Source: a bacterium (GTDB lineage: Bacteria; Krumholzibacteriota; Krumholzibacteriia; LZORAL124-64-63). From it: a stretch of DNA of 5,224 nucleotides. Below are positions 4,858-5,224 of this stretch, piece after piece. A model generated the notes under the pieces. The model saw nothing but the letters and a program-made list of their open reading frames with translations, had not been told where the DNA came from and searched no databases. The stretch covers positions 1 through 5,224 of the forward strand of contig JAUVBS010000182.1 in assembly GCA_030591105.1 (NCBI GenBank), given 5' to 3'. Positions within the stretch are counted from its first letter, which is position 1. Each line of letters opens with the position of its first letter. The position numbers and the translations under genes are program-made.

Positions 4858-5224
4858 ATGTTCAATCGACGCCTCAAACGAGCCTGGATCTTCCTGCGGC
4901 GGTTGCAGCGGGAACTGGCCTACGACGATGCCATGGGGATGGCGGCCCAGATCGCCTTCTACATGTTGTTGGGTCTGTTTCCGTTCTTGATCTTCTTGCT
5001 GAGCGTACTGAGTTACCTGCCCATCGGTCAGGCGCTGCAACCGATCATGCTCGACGCGTTGCGTGAGCAGATGCCGGCCGAATCGGCCAATTATGTGGTC
5101 GGTATAGTGTTGGATCTGTTGCCCGAACAGAACGGTCGGCTCTTGAGTGTCGGTCTACTGGCCTCACTCTGGGCGGCGTCGATGGCCATCGGGGCGCTGA
5201 TCACGACCATCAACCGCGCATACA
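4858..5224 (+). CDS. YihY/BrkB-family inner membrane protein, N-terminal part (partial)
   Basis: The first 122 residues are visible and the frame remains open at the right edge; full family members are about 270-400 residues. The basic, amphipathic start (MFNRRLKRAWIFLRRLQREL) is followed by AAQIAFYMLLGLFPFL (29-44), which matches the family's 'AA.lAYy.l..l.PfL' first membrane segment (about 29-54). A hydrophilic, probably external, loop runs from 57 to 94. A second membrane segment covers 95-118, with LWAAS (104-108) and INRAY (118-122), both typical of the family. The family was once called ribonuclease BN, but that activity belongs to another protein; the true role of these multi-pass proteins is unclear. 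The start is uncertain: ATG 4858 fits the family's N-terminus but has no Shine-Dalgarno. An in-frame GTG at 4798 with AGGA 6 nt upstream would add 20 residues. The gene is divergent from the peptidase, with no evident functional link. Confidence 0.9.
   Translation, partial: MFNRRLKRAWIFLRRLQRELAYDDAMGMAAQIAFYMLLGLFPFLIFLLSVLSYLPIGQALQPIMLDALREQMPAESANYVVGIVLDLLPEQNGRLLSVGLLASLWAASMAIGALITTINRAY

Overview
The window is GC-rich, densely coded bacterial DNA with an AT-richer gap near 1640-1760. The FolB and FolK proteins have the style I associate with Chloroflexota (Anaerolineae/Caldilineae-like): RQDILLNLEL and EKPGALRFARSVGV in FolB, APRTIDIDI and VPEPDILRHLHVAQPLADIAP in FolK. This taxon call is an inference from memory, not a search. 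An uncultured lineage with similar proteins is equally possible.

Left part (1-1625, plus strand): a compact folate-biosynthesis operon. It starts with the C-terminus of a short-chain dehydrogenase that resembles pteridine reductases. It continues with folB (dihydroneopterin aldolase) and folK (HPPK), which overlap by 4 nt as TTGA, and ends with a divergent GroES-like co-chaperonin that has its own strong ribosome binding site. FolB makes 6-hydroxymethyl-dihydropterin, which FolK pyrophosphorylates for FolP. The upstream reductase could act on dihydropterin or dihydrofolate. A GC-rich hairpin followed by a T-rich tract, at about 1667-1690, closes the operon.

Middle (1626-1949): a 324-bp convergent intergenic gap. 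It holds the terminator, an AT-rich stretch and a perfect GCCGCC hairpin, but no gene I can support.

Right part: on the minus strand (4712-1950) lies a large exported serine peptidase of the prolyl oligopeptidase (S9) family. It has a signal peptide, an N-terminal beta-rich domain, a PD40-type beta-propeller and an alpha/beta-hydrolase domain with a readable Ser768-Asp850-His882 triad. Divergent from it, at 4858 and running off the right end, is a YihY/BrkB-family membrane protein.

The most unusual feature is a set of three separate in-frame tandem repeats. One is a near-perfect 4 x 18-bp minisatellite (SGANGT) inside the substrate-binding loop 2 region of FolK. The second is a degenerate 15-bp repeat (EPAAD-like) in the peptidase N-terminal domain. 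The third is a 2 x 18-bp duplication inside the peptidase signal-peptide core. All have units divisible by three, and all sit where added length should be tolerated. I see no CRISPR array, mobile element, tRNA or rRNA, and no convincing new multi-gene system.
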